Assembly (NCBI GenBank): GCA_032629725.1
Contig: JAFEVB010000037.1
Coordinates: forward strand, 248,001 to 312,000
DNA: 64,000 nucleotides
Source: Gremmenia infestans
Taxonomy: Eukaryota > Ascomycota > Leotiomycetes > Helotiales > Hamatocanthoscyphaceae
Reading direction: 5' to 3'
The notes beneath the pieces were generated by a model. That model searched no databases. It was not told the DNA's origin and saw nothing but the letters and a program-made list of their open reading frames with translations. Below are positions 12,928 through 23,747 of this stretch, one piece after another (position 1 is the first letter of the stretch; every line of letters begins with the position of its first letter). The position numbers and the translations under genes are program-made.

Positions 12928-13369
12928 AATGGGCAGGCTGGGGATTTAGAAGGCGTTTTTATTCTATCAGGACTGGGTACACGCGCGCTTGATGAGGGCC
13001 TATGTATAAACTACAGGGCAGACAGACAGATACACAATCAATTTTACGAGTACATGGTTTTCCAACATCGACTTTCATGAATTTGCCTTTGTGGATCTTC
13101 GTTGCATGCAGATGTAATTTTGGTGACCAATGAATCTGCTATCGTATAGTACATGAATTTTGTAAGTCAAAGAAAGATACCCTGAACGCCATGCCAGATG
13201 ATTCCGTCCGTTCTTCAATCAACACAAGCCAGGCTTCCGTAACTTCGATCACCCCCATCCCGTCAGCGCGCTTCCTGGATTACGCTCCAACAAAGTCTTT
13301 CTTCGTCCCTACATCGCCATTATCGCGCTCTGCACATAATATCCCTCATACACCCCTCTCCTCCCCTCT
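12928..13369. other. Convergent intergenic region
   Basis: The 3' sequences of the oxysterol-binding protein gene (+) and the U2AF small-subunit gene (-) meet here. It is AT-rich in the middle, and no further gene is seen. Confidence 0.5.
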
Positions 13370-14108
13370 CTAATACCTCTTCCTCGTCGGCTCCGGACTA
13401 GGACTCCGACTCTGACTCCTCTCATCCCTCCCCCTAAGCCTCAACCACTTCTTCGTACTAAGCTCCAGCTCGCGATCCAGCTCCGCACTAGGGTTCTTCC
13501 GATGGATGAAATTGCAGAAGCCGCCTCTCACACAACCCTCGCCGCTATTCAGCCGGCAGCATGCTTCGCGAAAATCCGTGACCGGCGAGAGCTCGCAGTA
13601 GATGGGCCGTGCCGAGTACCAGCGCGAGTTCAGCGCGTCGCAGGCTTTTTGCGCGCTGTCTTCGTATTTGAATCGCGCGTAGACGTTACCGATGAGATCT
13701 GGTGAGAAGGTGAGTTAGTAATTTGCTTGCTACGTATTTGTACTTGAGGGAAGAAGATTAGATCCTCAAGGGCAAGAAGGGAAAGAAGGAAAGAAGGAAA
13801 AACCTACGATCGTTATTATTGTCGCATACAACCACCTCCTCAATCTCCCCAAACTTGCACATCTCGCACCAGAAATCCTCATAGAAAGCATCGAAATGGT
13901 TCTGTAGCTGACTAGCATTCATCTTGTTCTTTGGATCGTAGGCTGGGTTCTGGTACAGGTTGGGCAGGAGAATGGTTTGTGAGTAGGATGGCTTGACGTG
14001 TTTGCGAGAGCAGCGGTCGCCGTGGCGGCAGGCGCCGATTTTGTAGTAGAAAGAGCAATTTACTTTGTCGGCTTCGGTTCCGAAGATCGAGGCGAGATAG
14101 TTCGCCAT
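13370..14108 (-). CDS. U2AF small subunit (splicing factor U2AF35/U2AF23)
   Basis: complement(join(13370..13698,13808..14108)), 209 aa; the 109-bp intron runs GTAGGT...CACCAG. The N-terminus is the classic U2AF1 start, with a first CCCH zinc finger (C18, C27, C33, H37). A U2AF-homology RRM follows: QNHFDAFYEDFW in exon 1, then IGNVYARFKYED at the start of exon 2. A second CCCH finger has ligands in CCRLNSGEGCVRGGFCNFIH. The C-terminus is a short RS/RR-rich tail (SRSPSPEPTRKRY). The protein pairs with the large U2AF subunit to recognise the AG of 3' splice sites during early spliceosome assembly in the nucleus. Its length is typical for ascomycetes. Here the gene itself depends on a normal AG acceptor. 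Confidence 0.95.
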
Positions 14109-14822
14109 GGTAAGGGTTTTCTTTGGTGGCGGAGGGGAAGAGGCGTTGATGGGTCTAGAGGTGGTTTTTGGAGGTTGGAAGTTTGCGCCGACGACGGGAA
14201 TGTAATCGGAGATGTAGCTGTGACAATATTGAGGTTATGCGCTTTTGGATTTGCCCTCGATTTGTGGTTTATTTACAATTTCGGGCGTGGGTACTGGGGG
14301 ATGTATTTTGGAGGGACGAGCCAGCAAAAGTCCAAGATATGAAGCTTCGAGAGCCGCTCGTAATTTAAGCGAGTATTACTAATCCTATCTGCCGCCTTCA
14401 ACGCCACCTCAGGAGACCATTCTAGAAAGTGATTTTTGAAATAAAGTCTTCTCGTGGCATTTATAAGGCTTTCTGATACATTCCTGGAGTGCAAAACAAT
14501 TCCCAAGCTATAAATGACTCAATTCATGATAGTGGTCAGGTTGAGAGAAGTCTAAAGCCGATATCGAATGAGAGTACCGCTACCTCCATACCGGGTGCTC
14601 TGATCTTGTACCGTGCTACAAACTCTGGTAATTCTACGTTGAATGGGTCTCATTGTTTGCCTAGTTTTATCTAAGTGTGTTGTTCAGGTCAACTTCCGAT
14701 TTCCAATCAATGCGGGGGGGGGTAATCAATCAATTCTAGTTGAGATCTGTTCTAGGACTATTTGCATCTACCAATGTCTCTTGCGATGCCTATCTGACTG
14801 CTTTTCTCGATAGTCAAAAGTC
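14109..14822. other. Intergenic region
   Basis: Upstream sequence of the U2AF small-subunit gene and 3' sequence of the propeller-like gene. A run of nine G's lies near 14713. No gene is seen. Confidence 0.4.
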
Positions 14823-16285
14823 TCAGGTACCATCAGGTATCTGTGCTGTTTTCAGGCGGATCATGCTGGCAAGTACACCACCAATCATTCCGCCGTCACT
14901 CCACGAAACACAAAAATCTCCTTTCTTCTCATCAGATGCCCTGCGAGTAACAGCAAGTCAGCTTGCTACCTTACTCTCAGGACAATGATTTAGGGGTAAT
15001 GAGACATTATTGGGTCAACCAAGACTCTTGAAAGGGGCGCTTCGCTTACCATGGATGTACATACATGCAGTATGTAAAGCCCGCGCCCTGCCCTTGATCT
15101 ATTCTGTAAGTACCCATCAATTCGCGTATATCCCAAGGTCCTTCCGGTCTCTCCGCTCTTCCCATGTGTAATTTGGAGTCTGCAAAATTGTTGCAACCAA
15201 TGAAAGCCCATTAGTAGGCAGAATTGCCGCCAAAAATCTTCGTCATGAATACTTGTCCATGTACCATGCCTACAGATTTGTGAGGTCAGCATTGTTAGTC
15301 GGTGACCTTTGAGAACAATATCAATACACCAGCCATAAAATGTCCTTATATAACATACCTTCGAAAACGATGTCACAAGCCGCGCTCGAAGAAGTCCAGC
15401 CACCAGGACTTGTCCAGTACTCATATTTTGTCTTGTCATCTGCCTCGAACATTTGGACGCGACCCAGTGCGACATCAGATTTGCCAGTCTTATATCCATA
15501 GACGTAAATATAGTGTTCGTTCTTGACAGCACAGAAGCCTCCTAACGCAGGCTCTTCGCTCTACGGTACCTCAATTAGCTCTAGTCTTAGATAGAAGCAG
15601 CGGCAACAGCACCGATCTCAACTCTTCCAAGCCGAGTGTGACATTTGACTATTTGACTTACCAGGAAAAGCTCATCTTCAACGCGCTGATCCCAGACCAT
15701 TTTCTGGCGGCCAATACATCCGACCTTAGCAATACCGGTCCGCTTGAGTACCCAGTCATCAGTCTTCAGATCCTGCTTCTGCATCATCTGGAACCAAGTC
15801 CACCCAAATGTATCACCATTCCCGAGTTTGTCGGATTCTACCGTTCCACTAAAACTCCATATTTTCCACCCCATACTGTCTTCATTTTCGGTCAGAGGAA
15901 TGAGGGTCGGAATCGCATCGGTATGAGGATGGTTTTGGTATACCGTAAGAGTAGGGTTGCTGTTCTTGGTACCAAATGCAGCGGTATTGCTTGAGACACC
16001 TTGGAAGGTTCCGTCCGCTTTGTGAGAGAATGTGTCGCCGAATTGGAAGATTATGGCATCACCTAGTACAGACGAGCGGCCGATATCTCGCGGATACCAA
16101 TTACCGGATACTGCGTGCAGTCAGTCAATTGTTCTCCTGGCTGCTAGATGGGGGGGGTAACCATCGCGAATTCCACCTAATGGAGTGCTACTGATGACTT
16201 CGGGCGGCCATATGACAGCACGCTCAAGGGGTGGCAGACTATCTCCATTGCGCCTCTTAAGGTCGAGGTCCTTCCTGATAGACAT
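14823..16285 (-). pseudogene. Propeller-like (DUF4185-type) gene interrupted by an in-frame TAA
   Basis: Five exons can be assembled: complement(join(14823..14940,15050..15269,15359..15560,15662..16110,16162..16285)). Phases agree throughout and most introns have good branch sites; the first uses an unusual GTTACC donor. The product (370 codons) has the blocks NWYPRDIGRSSVLGD and FQFGDTF, then YGYKTGKSDVALGRVQMFEA, CNNFADSKLHMGRAERPEGP and CVSWSDGG. These resemble the five-bladed propeller DUF4185-like proteins seen in fungi and bacteria; the assignment is from memory of motif style. No signal peptide is visible. Codon 278 or so (15211-15213) is TAA, directly before WAFIGCNNFADSK, in the only frame that continues the family. 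No GT-AG intron I could find removes it and keeps frame. The gene is either recently broken, subject to readthrough, or affected by a base error. Confidence 0.65.
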
Positions 16286-16918
16286 GTTGCATTGAGGGAT
16301 AGTTAATTAGGAGTGTACGTTGAAAACAGGAGCGAATAGAACTATAATGTGCCGGAAATAGAATGCCACACTCGTGCCTTCCCCCTCTCTTACAAGGAAG
16401 TCCTAAGCGAGCTTTCTCTCCTATCTATCTGTGAATTTCACCGCCCAAGTCAACACTGACAAAATGCCGAACTGTAGGGTATATAAAATAGAATAGAAAT
16501 TATTGCAAACACAACCTAGGTGTAATGTTGTCTTAGGTCAGGTTTCTTAAAGAATTAATTGCGGAGCTTGCTCTGGGGTGTCCTGGCCTTATATTTTTGC
16601 GCTTTCGTATATCCTTAACCCTCATAGGTGCTAGATGATGTTGCCTGCTTTTTCGCTTTTCCATTGGGCAAATGATCTTACCTTTTCTTTTTTCCTATAA
16701 CTAATCTTTTCGGGATTTTAGTTACTCGACAAGCAGAACAGGGGCGAAGCTTCTTCTTTTAATGATAGAACCAATTCAGTGAGACAATTCGCATTGAAAC
16801 TATACAGAGTTCTACAGTTTTTGTACTTACTGAGGCAATAAAAAGCAACTGAAGATCAATTTTTGCTTCGCTAACAGCCACCTCTAGATAGGTTCTTGCT
16901 CCACTGGTACCTATCTCA
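16286..16918. other. Intergenic region
   Basis: Upstream region of the interrupted propeller-like gene and 3' region of the PLP enzyme gene. The sequence is T-rich around 16600-16720. No gene is seen. Confidence 0.4.
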
Positions 16919-18239
16919 TCACTTCGTCTCAGCCAAAAGCGCTCTGAAGCCTTGCAGTAAATCATCTCTCAGGTCTTCCCACCCCTCAATCCCAATGCTT
17001 ATCCGCAATAATCGTGTGTCAACCAGTGAATCAGTCATCGTCCTCCATTCGATTAGACTCTCGACCCCGCCTAGACTGGTAGCATGGTGGAACAGCTCCA
17101 ATTTACTCGGCAGTCTCTTCGCAAACCGCTCCTCCTTCATCACAATCGAGAAGACCGGACCAAATCCCTTCGGCATCTGTTTTAGCAGCCACCCATCCTC
17201 AATGTCCGCTTCCTGCAGACTCGCATGCTCTATTTTCGCGAGCACAGCTTGCACGACCTTACTCTCTGCATCCTCAGATTTAGAGGTGAGAGCAGAATTT
17301 AGCCACCCAACAATCTTCCCGACACTGGACGCCTGTTTCAAAACCCGCACTTCAAGGGTCCTTACACTACGAACACCCAACCACCCCTCCATATTCCCCA
17401 TCACATTCCCCAGATGCAGCCTCTCCGCCCCCAACTTCTCAAACCACTTCTCCTTTGCCCACTTCGGATTCACGGCAAGAATTCCACAAAGCATGTCAGA
17501 ATGTCCGCCGATATACTTCGTCCCGGAGTGCATGACGATGTCCGCACCCCAGAGAAATGGGTCCTGCAAAGGAGGAGGAGCGAACGTCGCATCCACGGTG
17601 AGGAAAGCGCCCCGTGAGTGCGCCTTTTCGGCATATGCTTTCAGGTTTCTCGCTTCGCCGGTGGGATTCAGTGGTGTTTCCACGTGCACTATATCTCCAG
17701 GCTGCAAGTCCTCGGCCGGGCAATCCAGGTCTAGTTTCTGAAGCCCCGTAAGTTTCTTATGTATATCGATAATACCGTGGCAGCCGTGATATCCTTCTCC
17801 AATAGCAATGCGTTTTGGGTTGAGGAACACCAGCATTGAGTGGAAGGCACTAAGTCCAGAAGCGTACGTAAGTGAGGGTCCCTTGAGAATTTCTGAGAGG
17901 ATGGCCTCAAAGCGTGTAGTGTTTGGTGCCGTGTGCCGGGAATAGATATGTCCTTCATATGCAGAAGGTTCTGGCTATTCGAAATGGGTCAGCTGACTTA
18001 CCCCATCGTTGGATAATGAGACTTACACCCATGCTCGCTAATGTTTGTAGCTTGTCTGGATCTCTGTTGTAACGATAAGTAGTAGAGACATGCAGGGCTG
18101 GTGCTACATCTTGAGTTTGGTTGAGGAAGTCATCTGCGTGGACAGTCCTAGAGGAAAGTGACAGGTTTGTGAGTCCGTGATCAGGGGTGTGATCTTCTCC
18201 ATTTTGGTGGCCATTGAGGCCCGGTACTGAAGTTGCCAT
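16919..18239 (-). CDS. PLP-dependent trans-sulfuration enzyme (Cys/Met metabolism family)
   Basis: complement(join(16919..17974,18027..18239)), 422 aa; the 52-bp intron runs GTAAGT...GAATAG. The fold-type I PLP signatures are clear: YSRHTAPNTTRFEA near the substrate entrance, VETPLNPTG, the cofactor aspartate in VDATF (about residue 199), and the Schiff-base lysine in SGTKY (about residue 224). The C-terminal domain ends with TRLLRISIGIEGWEDL, also typical. The family covers cystathionine gamma-synthase, gamma-lyase and beta-lyase. Sequence alone does not tell which reaction it runs, although the compact length and lack of the long N-terminal extension argue against the large fungal cystathionine gamma-synthase. 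It should be cytosolic. The acidic, Asn-rich N-terminus is not a mitochondrial presequence. Confidence 0.9.
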
Positions 18240-19072
18240 TTTGTTACTTGCCGATGTTATGCTTAGACAGTGAAGAGAGAGAATTCAAGATGTTTATATG
18301 TGCTTTTTGCTTGATGTCGCAATGTTTTTCACGCCCTTCGGTGGGGCCCCGGTTCTGCTAGCGCCCGGATGGGGCAACGCCCCCCTTTTATTCGGATACG
18401 ATGAAAATATAGTATACAGTCATCGAAAAGTAGATTTAAGGATCTCGGAATATAACATTCAATTCGATTTTCGATGAGTATTTTCGTCAATGGTTTTAAT
18501 TACTTATCGAAGTCGAGAGCAGGAAGTGGAGGACGGGGCCCGTGAAGCCGCAGAAGCAGCGATCAAGCATGACTATGACAAATAATAAAAACGGTAGGTG
18601 ACAGGATCTCATCAAGAGTTGTTTGCACATCTTGGAATTGTAAAGAAAGGGTCAATATGCTGACGTGGGGAAGTAGGATCACTAACCGGACACTGGATTC
18701 AACATTGAAAGTTTTACCCAAGACTCTGGCTTCACTCTTTTCTCTTGTTGAGCACCTGGGTTGTGTTTGATACTACGGTAGTCTCTGCGAGTTCAAATTG
18801 TCAAGCAAAATGAGACTACGAGCTATCCATATAATGTTTGCAGGCCTTTCAAAGCCACTACGAGCATCCAATGACACTTCTTGGATCCCGAATCATCCAG
18901 CCGCCATACTTCCTCTAATATCTCTAGAACGCGGGAAACTTGCTGAAGACCAACACTGCAACGTATTAGTACTGTATTTTCTGCAATGGTCAGGAGATGA
19001 GAAAATGGGACACTGTTCGGAAGTGCCAAGGCAGCAAATTTTAACAAGGGGAACAAAGAAAAGGGTTGGTTA
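18240..19072. other. Intergenic region between PLP enzyme and Zn2Cys6 genes
   Basis: Both flanking genes are on the minus strand, so this is the promoter of the PLP enzyme and the 3' flank of the regulator. A GC-rich block (GGGGCCCCGG near 18343) sits in otherwise AT-rich DNA. A plus-strand frame at 18798-19178 has no recognisable motif and I do not call it. Confidence 0.4.
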
Positions 19073-20719
19073 CTACTCGCTATGCCGGCGAAGTCCCTCC
19101 CGAACCGTTTCGCGCGCGCTCTCTTTTGAATACGCAGATTCTACTAGAAGTAGTTGTGGATATTCGAAGGGTCTTTGAACTCCAAAATCATTCAAACCCA
19201 ATGGATTCGTATTTATCTCATCGACCAACCAAGCGCCAGCAATCAAGACGGGGAGACCACACAGAACACGGGTTCCAGAAGTTGCTGGGATTGTCTCAAG
19301 AAGGTTTACGATGTGAAAAGCTAAGGCTCTAAGGAAGTTGTGTTGTAATGGAGCGAATTCCTCATTGATATTGTATCTGAAAGTTTCTGTCTCTGGAGGT
19401 ATTTCGTTGTCTGTATTTTCGCAGTCCTTGAGTACTGGCTGCCGTGCTTCTTGTTGCAACAAATGTGGAAATGTGGCGTACAGCTGGAGGAGACCCGCAC
19501 AGCGGTATGCCTCTCCGACCCCCAAAATGTCATCAATCGTTGTTTGAGAGTCTTGTGGGTCTTGAAAATTGCTTTGTGGTGATTGAGCCAAGTCTAACAA
19601 TTCAGAAACCAGTGACTGAGCTTTTTCTTGCAGAAAATCTCGAAGTCCTTTTAGCTGGTCAATTTCGCCATGGGATAGGCGACACAGAGACCCAACCTTT
19701 CCAACTGTAATGAAGAGCTGCATCGAAAATCCTGTTAGGGGATGTGGAAAGATCCTTTTCAGATCCTTGGGGCCGTCCGTGTCATCGACAATATCCTGGC
19801 ACATTTCAAGATTGAAAACAGTCTGCTGTAAAGCTTCTTGATAATGAAAAGACTGCCAGGGATTACCTGCAGAAAAAGCCGAAATCATAAACCAATACAC
19901 ATATGCTCCTAGTATAAATGTTTCCTGGTAGTTGAGATACTTTCCCTTCGATGTGAGCCAGAGTGAGAGAAGCATTTGACTGCCTAAGACATGGCTCGTC
20001 CCTATGTCGTTGACGTCGTACCACGCCGATGTCAAACCAGCTATGATAGAACTGATCATGAGTTCATCGGAGACAATTGGGCCCTGAAGATTTCCTATCT
20101 CGGTTCTGACCGCTGAGAAAGCTTCCGATTGCAAACTCAGTGCCTTGAGTCGCATTTTTGGGTGTTGTCCGCTGAGCAGAGCCGCAGATGATGCTTGTAA
20201 AAGTAGGAGAACAGGCTTCGAATAAGCCATCATCGAAGCAGCAATAAATCGGAACGGGCTGACATCGGAGTTGAAGCATCCAGCAATTCTGCATACTGTC
20301 GTGAAATAGTAATGTATCAATGTAGATGACTCGTCGTTCAGCAGTTGAGGTAAACTGGGTCTGGTCTGACCATGGCTATTGCCAAACGAGAAAGTGGCTA
20401 CAGATACAGAGCTTGAATCATCCTGCCTCTTTCTTCTTGATTTGCAGCCTTTTGCATGACTTATATAAAGAGCTTGAGAGTTTGTAGATTCTGGTGCCCC
20501 CGAGTCATCAATCCACTTCAAAGACTTCTGGTAACCTGGACAAGGAAGCTTCTGCCGGTGGCATTGTTGACATCCTGGCATACCTAAGTCACATTTAACC
20601 TAGATCGAACAAATTATTGTAAGTATCGAAATTGCGTGGTGGCCTTGCAAGCAACGCACCTTCCGTCGTTTGCATTGCTGGCAACCTGCGCGAGACTTGA
20701 TACGTCGTGCCTCGGACAT
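19073..20719 (-). CDS. Zn2Cys6 transcription factor
   Basis: complement(join(19073..20599,20660..20719)), 528 aa; the 60-bp intron (GTGCGT...ATCTAG) falls inside the zinc cluster. Splicing restores a perfect C-X2-C-X6-C-X6-C-X2-C-X6-C (C13, C16, C23, C30, C33, C40) with the basic segment KRRKVK. The remainder is alpha-helical sequence of the fungal-specific regulatory type (Fungal_trans_2-like), with no second DNA-binding domain. It is expected to be a nuclear sequence-specific regulator. It is transcribed away from the sphingolipid C9-methyltransferase gene across a 567-bp shared promoter, so a regulatory link is possible but unproven. The frame is open for about 6 codons upstream of ATG 20719 without another ATG until a stop. 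The target genes are unknown. Confidence 0.88.
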
Positions 20720-21286
20720 TTCCAACTCCGCAATGCCTCCAAATACCCGAATTAAACCTTTTGGATCGGAACAGGGGTCAGAGAATACTGATAGAATTGT
20801 TTCTAATTCCTGTTGAGAACTGATGAAGAATGTGTCGTTGAAAGAGCAAGTCTACAACCTATCCCTGCAACTAAGCCCTCGCTTGCAACCCCTGAGATGC
20901 CGTCCTCATCCGTCGCACTATTTATCAGAAAAGGGTTTAGGCTGATCTCATACGTCGCTTCCTATTGGCTTCTCGCATAGTACTTGGTGTTTCCATGGGG
21001 AGCTCTCACTTACTATAGGTAACTTAACATCTATCATGAAGTAGAGATCGTATTTCTAGCCTAAGTGTCTCACATCTTACTGCAAATCCCGTCGCACTTT
21101 TTGACTACGATCGGGTTAGGCTGGTGTCGAATAACGCATTCCTTGCATTGTAAGAGTATATAAGTGGAAGTGCAGTTTAATAAATAAAAATGTCTCAAAG
21201 ACTTCGTTTCATTCATTGTCTCTGTACTCCTACCTATTTAAGTCCCTTACCATTGATCTATTACTCTGCGCCGTCAATTGTTCGAG
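20720..21286. promoter_or_regulatory. Divergent promoter of the Zn2Cys6 and C9-methyltransferase genes
   Basis: This 567-bp divergent region carries two imperfect copies of one element, at about 20909-20965 and 21088-21145. Both share CGTCGCACT followed by T-rich sequence, then about 15 bases later GGGTTAGGCTG or GGGTTTAGGCTG. They are direct repeats about 180 bp apart. A TATA-like TATATAAG lies near 21158, about 125 bp upstream of the methyltransferase ATG. Confidence 0.55.
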
Positions 21287-23109
21287 ATGGCAAAGCCATC
21301 GGAAGTGCCCGAGAATGAGATTGATTTCATTGTCACCCCAGAACCTGCACCGCAAACATTTCAAATCGATGAAGACTGCGGCGTGAGAATTGTTTCGGTA
21401 AGTACAATCAACTTGGGACCCCGAATTTTAGGAAATCTTCTAATTGTTGCAACAGTCTCCTTCGATAAAAGATGGAATTCTTCCGGCAGACGGACCTGGA
21501 GCCGAAGGATTTTCCAACGTAGCTCTTCTCGCCCTCATCGTCGGTGTTCCAGGTCTATACAAACTAGGTTTCGGGAAAGGATGGGTCCCAACTACTCTCG
21601 CAGCAGTCCTCACATCGTTCCCTCTCCTCGCTGGATTTTGGTATTTTTCATCAACTCTCACGCCCCGAAAGAACCAAAAAGTCAAACTCCCTGGCCGTCC
21701 AATCGAACACTACCTCAAATTTCACAAGAAAGCCGATAAAATAAAGTATCGTGGGAACAACAAAATTCCTATCGATACTTTCCAGGAGCTGTATTTCAAC
21801 GGTGACGTTGAATTCAACGGAGATGCTTTGGAGGTGTTGGAATATCGACATGATTGGGCCAATTTTACATTTACATACAGGCTCTTCAAATACTTCCTTC
21901 TCGGCTTCGTACCAGAGGTAATCTTGCATACCAGATCCCAAGGTAATTCTCACCATCCCTCGGCGTGCACAAAGAACCAACTGACAGGCCGACATAGACG
22001 AAGAGCAAGTCCGCGGGCACTATGACCGTGGGGACGATTTTTACGCCTGGTTTCTTGGCCCCCGCATGATTTACACCTGCGGCATAGTCTCCGACACCAC
22101 TAAAGAAGGTAAATACTCTCTGGTCTTGTTCCTCTGATCTTGCAGTATCGTGACTTCCGAAAAGTGTTTCATCTTCTGAGGTTTCACTCTTTGCAAAGGT
22201 TATAGTATTAATCCGTGATAGAAACACTCGAGCAACTCCAAGACAACAAAATGGCCGTCGTCTGCAAGAAGCTAGGCCTAGAAAGCGGTGATACAATGCT
22301 GGATATCGGCTGCGGATGGGGCACTCTTGCACGGTATGCTAGTACCAATTATGGCGCACACGTTATAGGAATCACTCTCGGTCGCAACCAGACGGCTTGG
22401 GGAAATTCTGGGCTGCGAGCTGATGGGATTGCGGAAGAGCAGAGCAAGGTTCTTTGTATGGACTACCGTGATATTCCCAGGACCACGTTCGCGAAGATTG
22501 CGTGCCTGGAGATGGCCGAGCACGTTGGTATCCGCCACTTCTCGAGCTTCTTGAAACAGGTGTATAACCTGCTCGACGACGATGGAGTCTTTGTGCTCCA
22601 GCTTTCCGGGCTTCGTAAGCCGTGGCAGTACGAAGATCTTATTTGGGGGCTGTTCATGAATAAATATGTGTTCCCGGGCGCTGATGCGTCTACTCCGCTG
22701 GGCTTTTATATTGATCAGGCTGAGGGCGCGGGTTTTGAGGTTAAGAGTATTGACACCATCGGCATTCATTACTCTGCGACTGCGTGGAGATGGTACAGAA
22801 ATTGGCTAGGTAATCGTTCCAAGGTGGAGGAGAAATATGGCAAGCGATGGTACAGAGTATGTCCGCCCGCATACATTTTCTTGGACAAAGTAACTAATTG
22901 GAATATAGATTTGGGAGTATTTCTTGGCTTCGACAACCATTGCTTCCAGGCAAGGAACTGCAACGTGCTACCAGATTACCCTAGTGAAAAATCTCAACTC
23001 GACACAACGAACTGGTGGTATTCAGACCCAGTTTGCCATTTCAGGGGCGCTGTCTGCCGGAGAAGACGTCAGTCTAAAAAAGGCTTCGAATTCGAAATCA
23101 TCGCCCTGA
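21287..23109 (+). CDS. Sphingolipid C9-methyltransferase
   Basis: join(21287..21397,21456..21942,21998..22108,22222..22856,22909..23109), 514 aa, the usual length for the family. Residues 56-74 and 79-101 form two membrane segments. After them comes the cyclopropane-synthase-like domain: DEEQVRGHYDRGDDFYAWFL, then TLEQLQDNK, the S-adenosylmethionine motif LDIGCGWG (about 263-270), and LEMAEHVG. The last exon supplies IWEYFLASTTIASRQGTA, matching the family C-terminus. The enzyme adds the C9 methyl branch to the sphingoid base of fungal glucosylceramide at the ER, a modification linked in other fungi to hyphal growth. The ATG at 21287 is chosen because the frame just upstream begins only with TTG. 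Intron 3 (113 bp) is the longest. The paired divergent Zn2Cys6 gene may share its promoter. Confidence 0.93.
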
Positions 23110-23747
23110 ATTTTGAATTTAGGAGTTTAAAGGATTATTGCAGATTATAGCAGATTATGTATCTTTGTATCCATCCGTCAACTGAATTCAAGGAAGGCCG
23201 TACTTTTCAGGAAAAGCGATAGACACAGCCGCACGTTGAGAACGCCATGGGTTGGATGAATGAGATTTATATGAAACGATAACTGCTACGCGGGATTTTG
23301 AAATCTTTTGGATATCCTCTTACGCGCCCTGATGCCTGTAAGTCTAAGCATTGAGAGCTAGAAAAGGCTTATTGCCAGACTTTGGGCGCCGGTACAACAG
23401 GGCCCAGCCTTTTAAGAGTGGAAACCACTGGAATTTTCAAGACAATTAATCTCATCTACTGTTGAAAATGAGATCGAAGTTCATATAACTGCCGAATCAG
23501 CGGTCTTGGGCCTTTTCGAATCCGATGATTCACCCAAAGAGCCCCCAAAGCAAACAAGAATGAGGAACGTCACAAGATACAACAGCATTATAGTGGCAAT
23601 CGAGGTAGGTGGCAAAGCTTCTATTAGCTCGCAACTATAGAGCATATTTCAAGCAAATGGGTATCATTTAAATGCAACCAAGGAGACGCCAAGTACTGAT
23701 CTGAGCAAACATGGCATATTTTCCGGCATGAATCAGTATCAATCATA
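23110..23747. other. Convergent intergenic region
   Basis: The 3' sides of the C9-methyltransferase (+) and the mismatch repair gene (-) meet here. Two GCAGATTATA direct repeats lie near 23140-23157. No gene is seen. Confidence 0.4.

Noticed and set aside
15180..15264. Extra intron (GTACAT or GTATTC donor to TTTTGCAG) that would remove the in-frame TAA of the propeller-like gene
   Set aside because: Both possible introns have a length of 1 modulo 3, so they break the frame, and they delete conserved residues.
18798..19332. Plus-strand frames of 88-126 codons opposite the end of the Zn2Cys6 gene
   Set aside because: They are partly antisense to a supported coding exon and show no family motif.
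16919..23109. Secondary-metabolite cluster around the Zn2Cys6 regulator, PLP enzyme and methyltransferase
   Set aside because: The methyltransferase is the sphingolipid C9 enzyme, the PLP enzyme is ordinary sulfur metabolism, and no synthase backbone gene is present.
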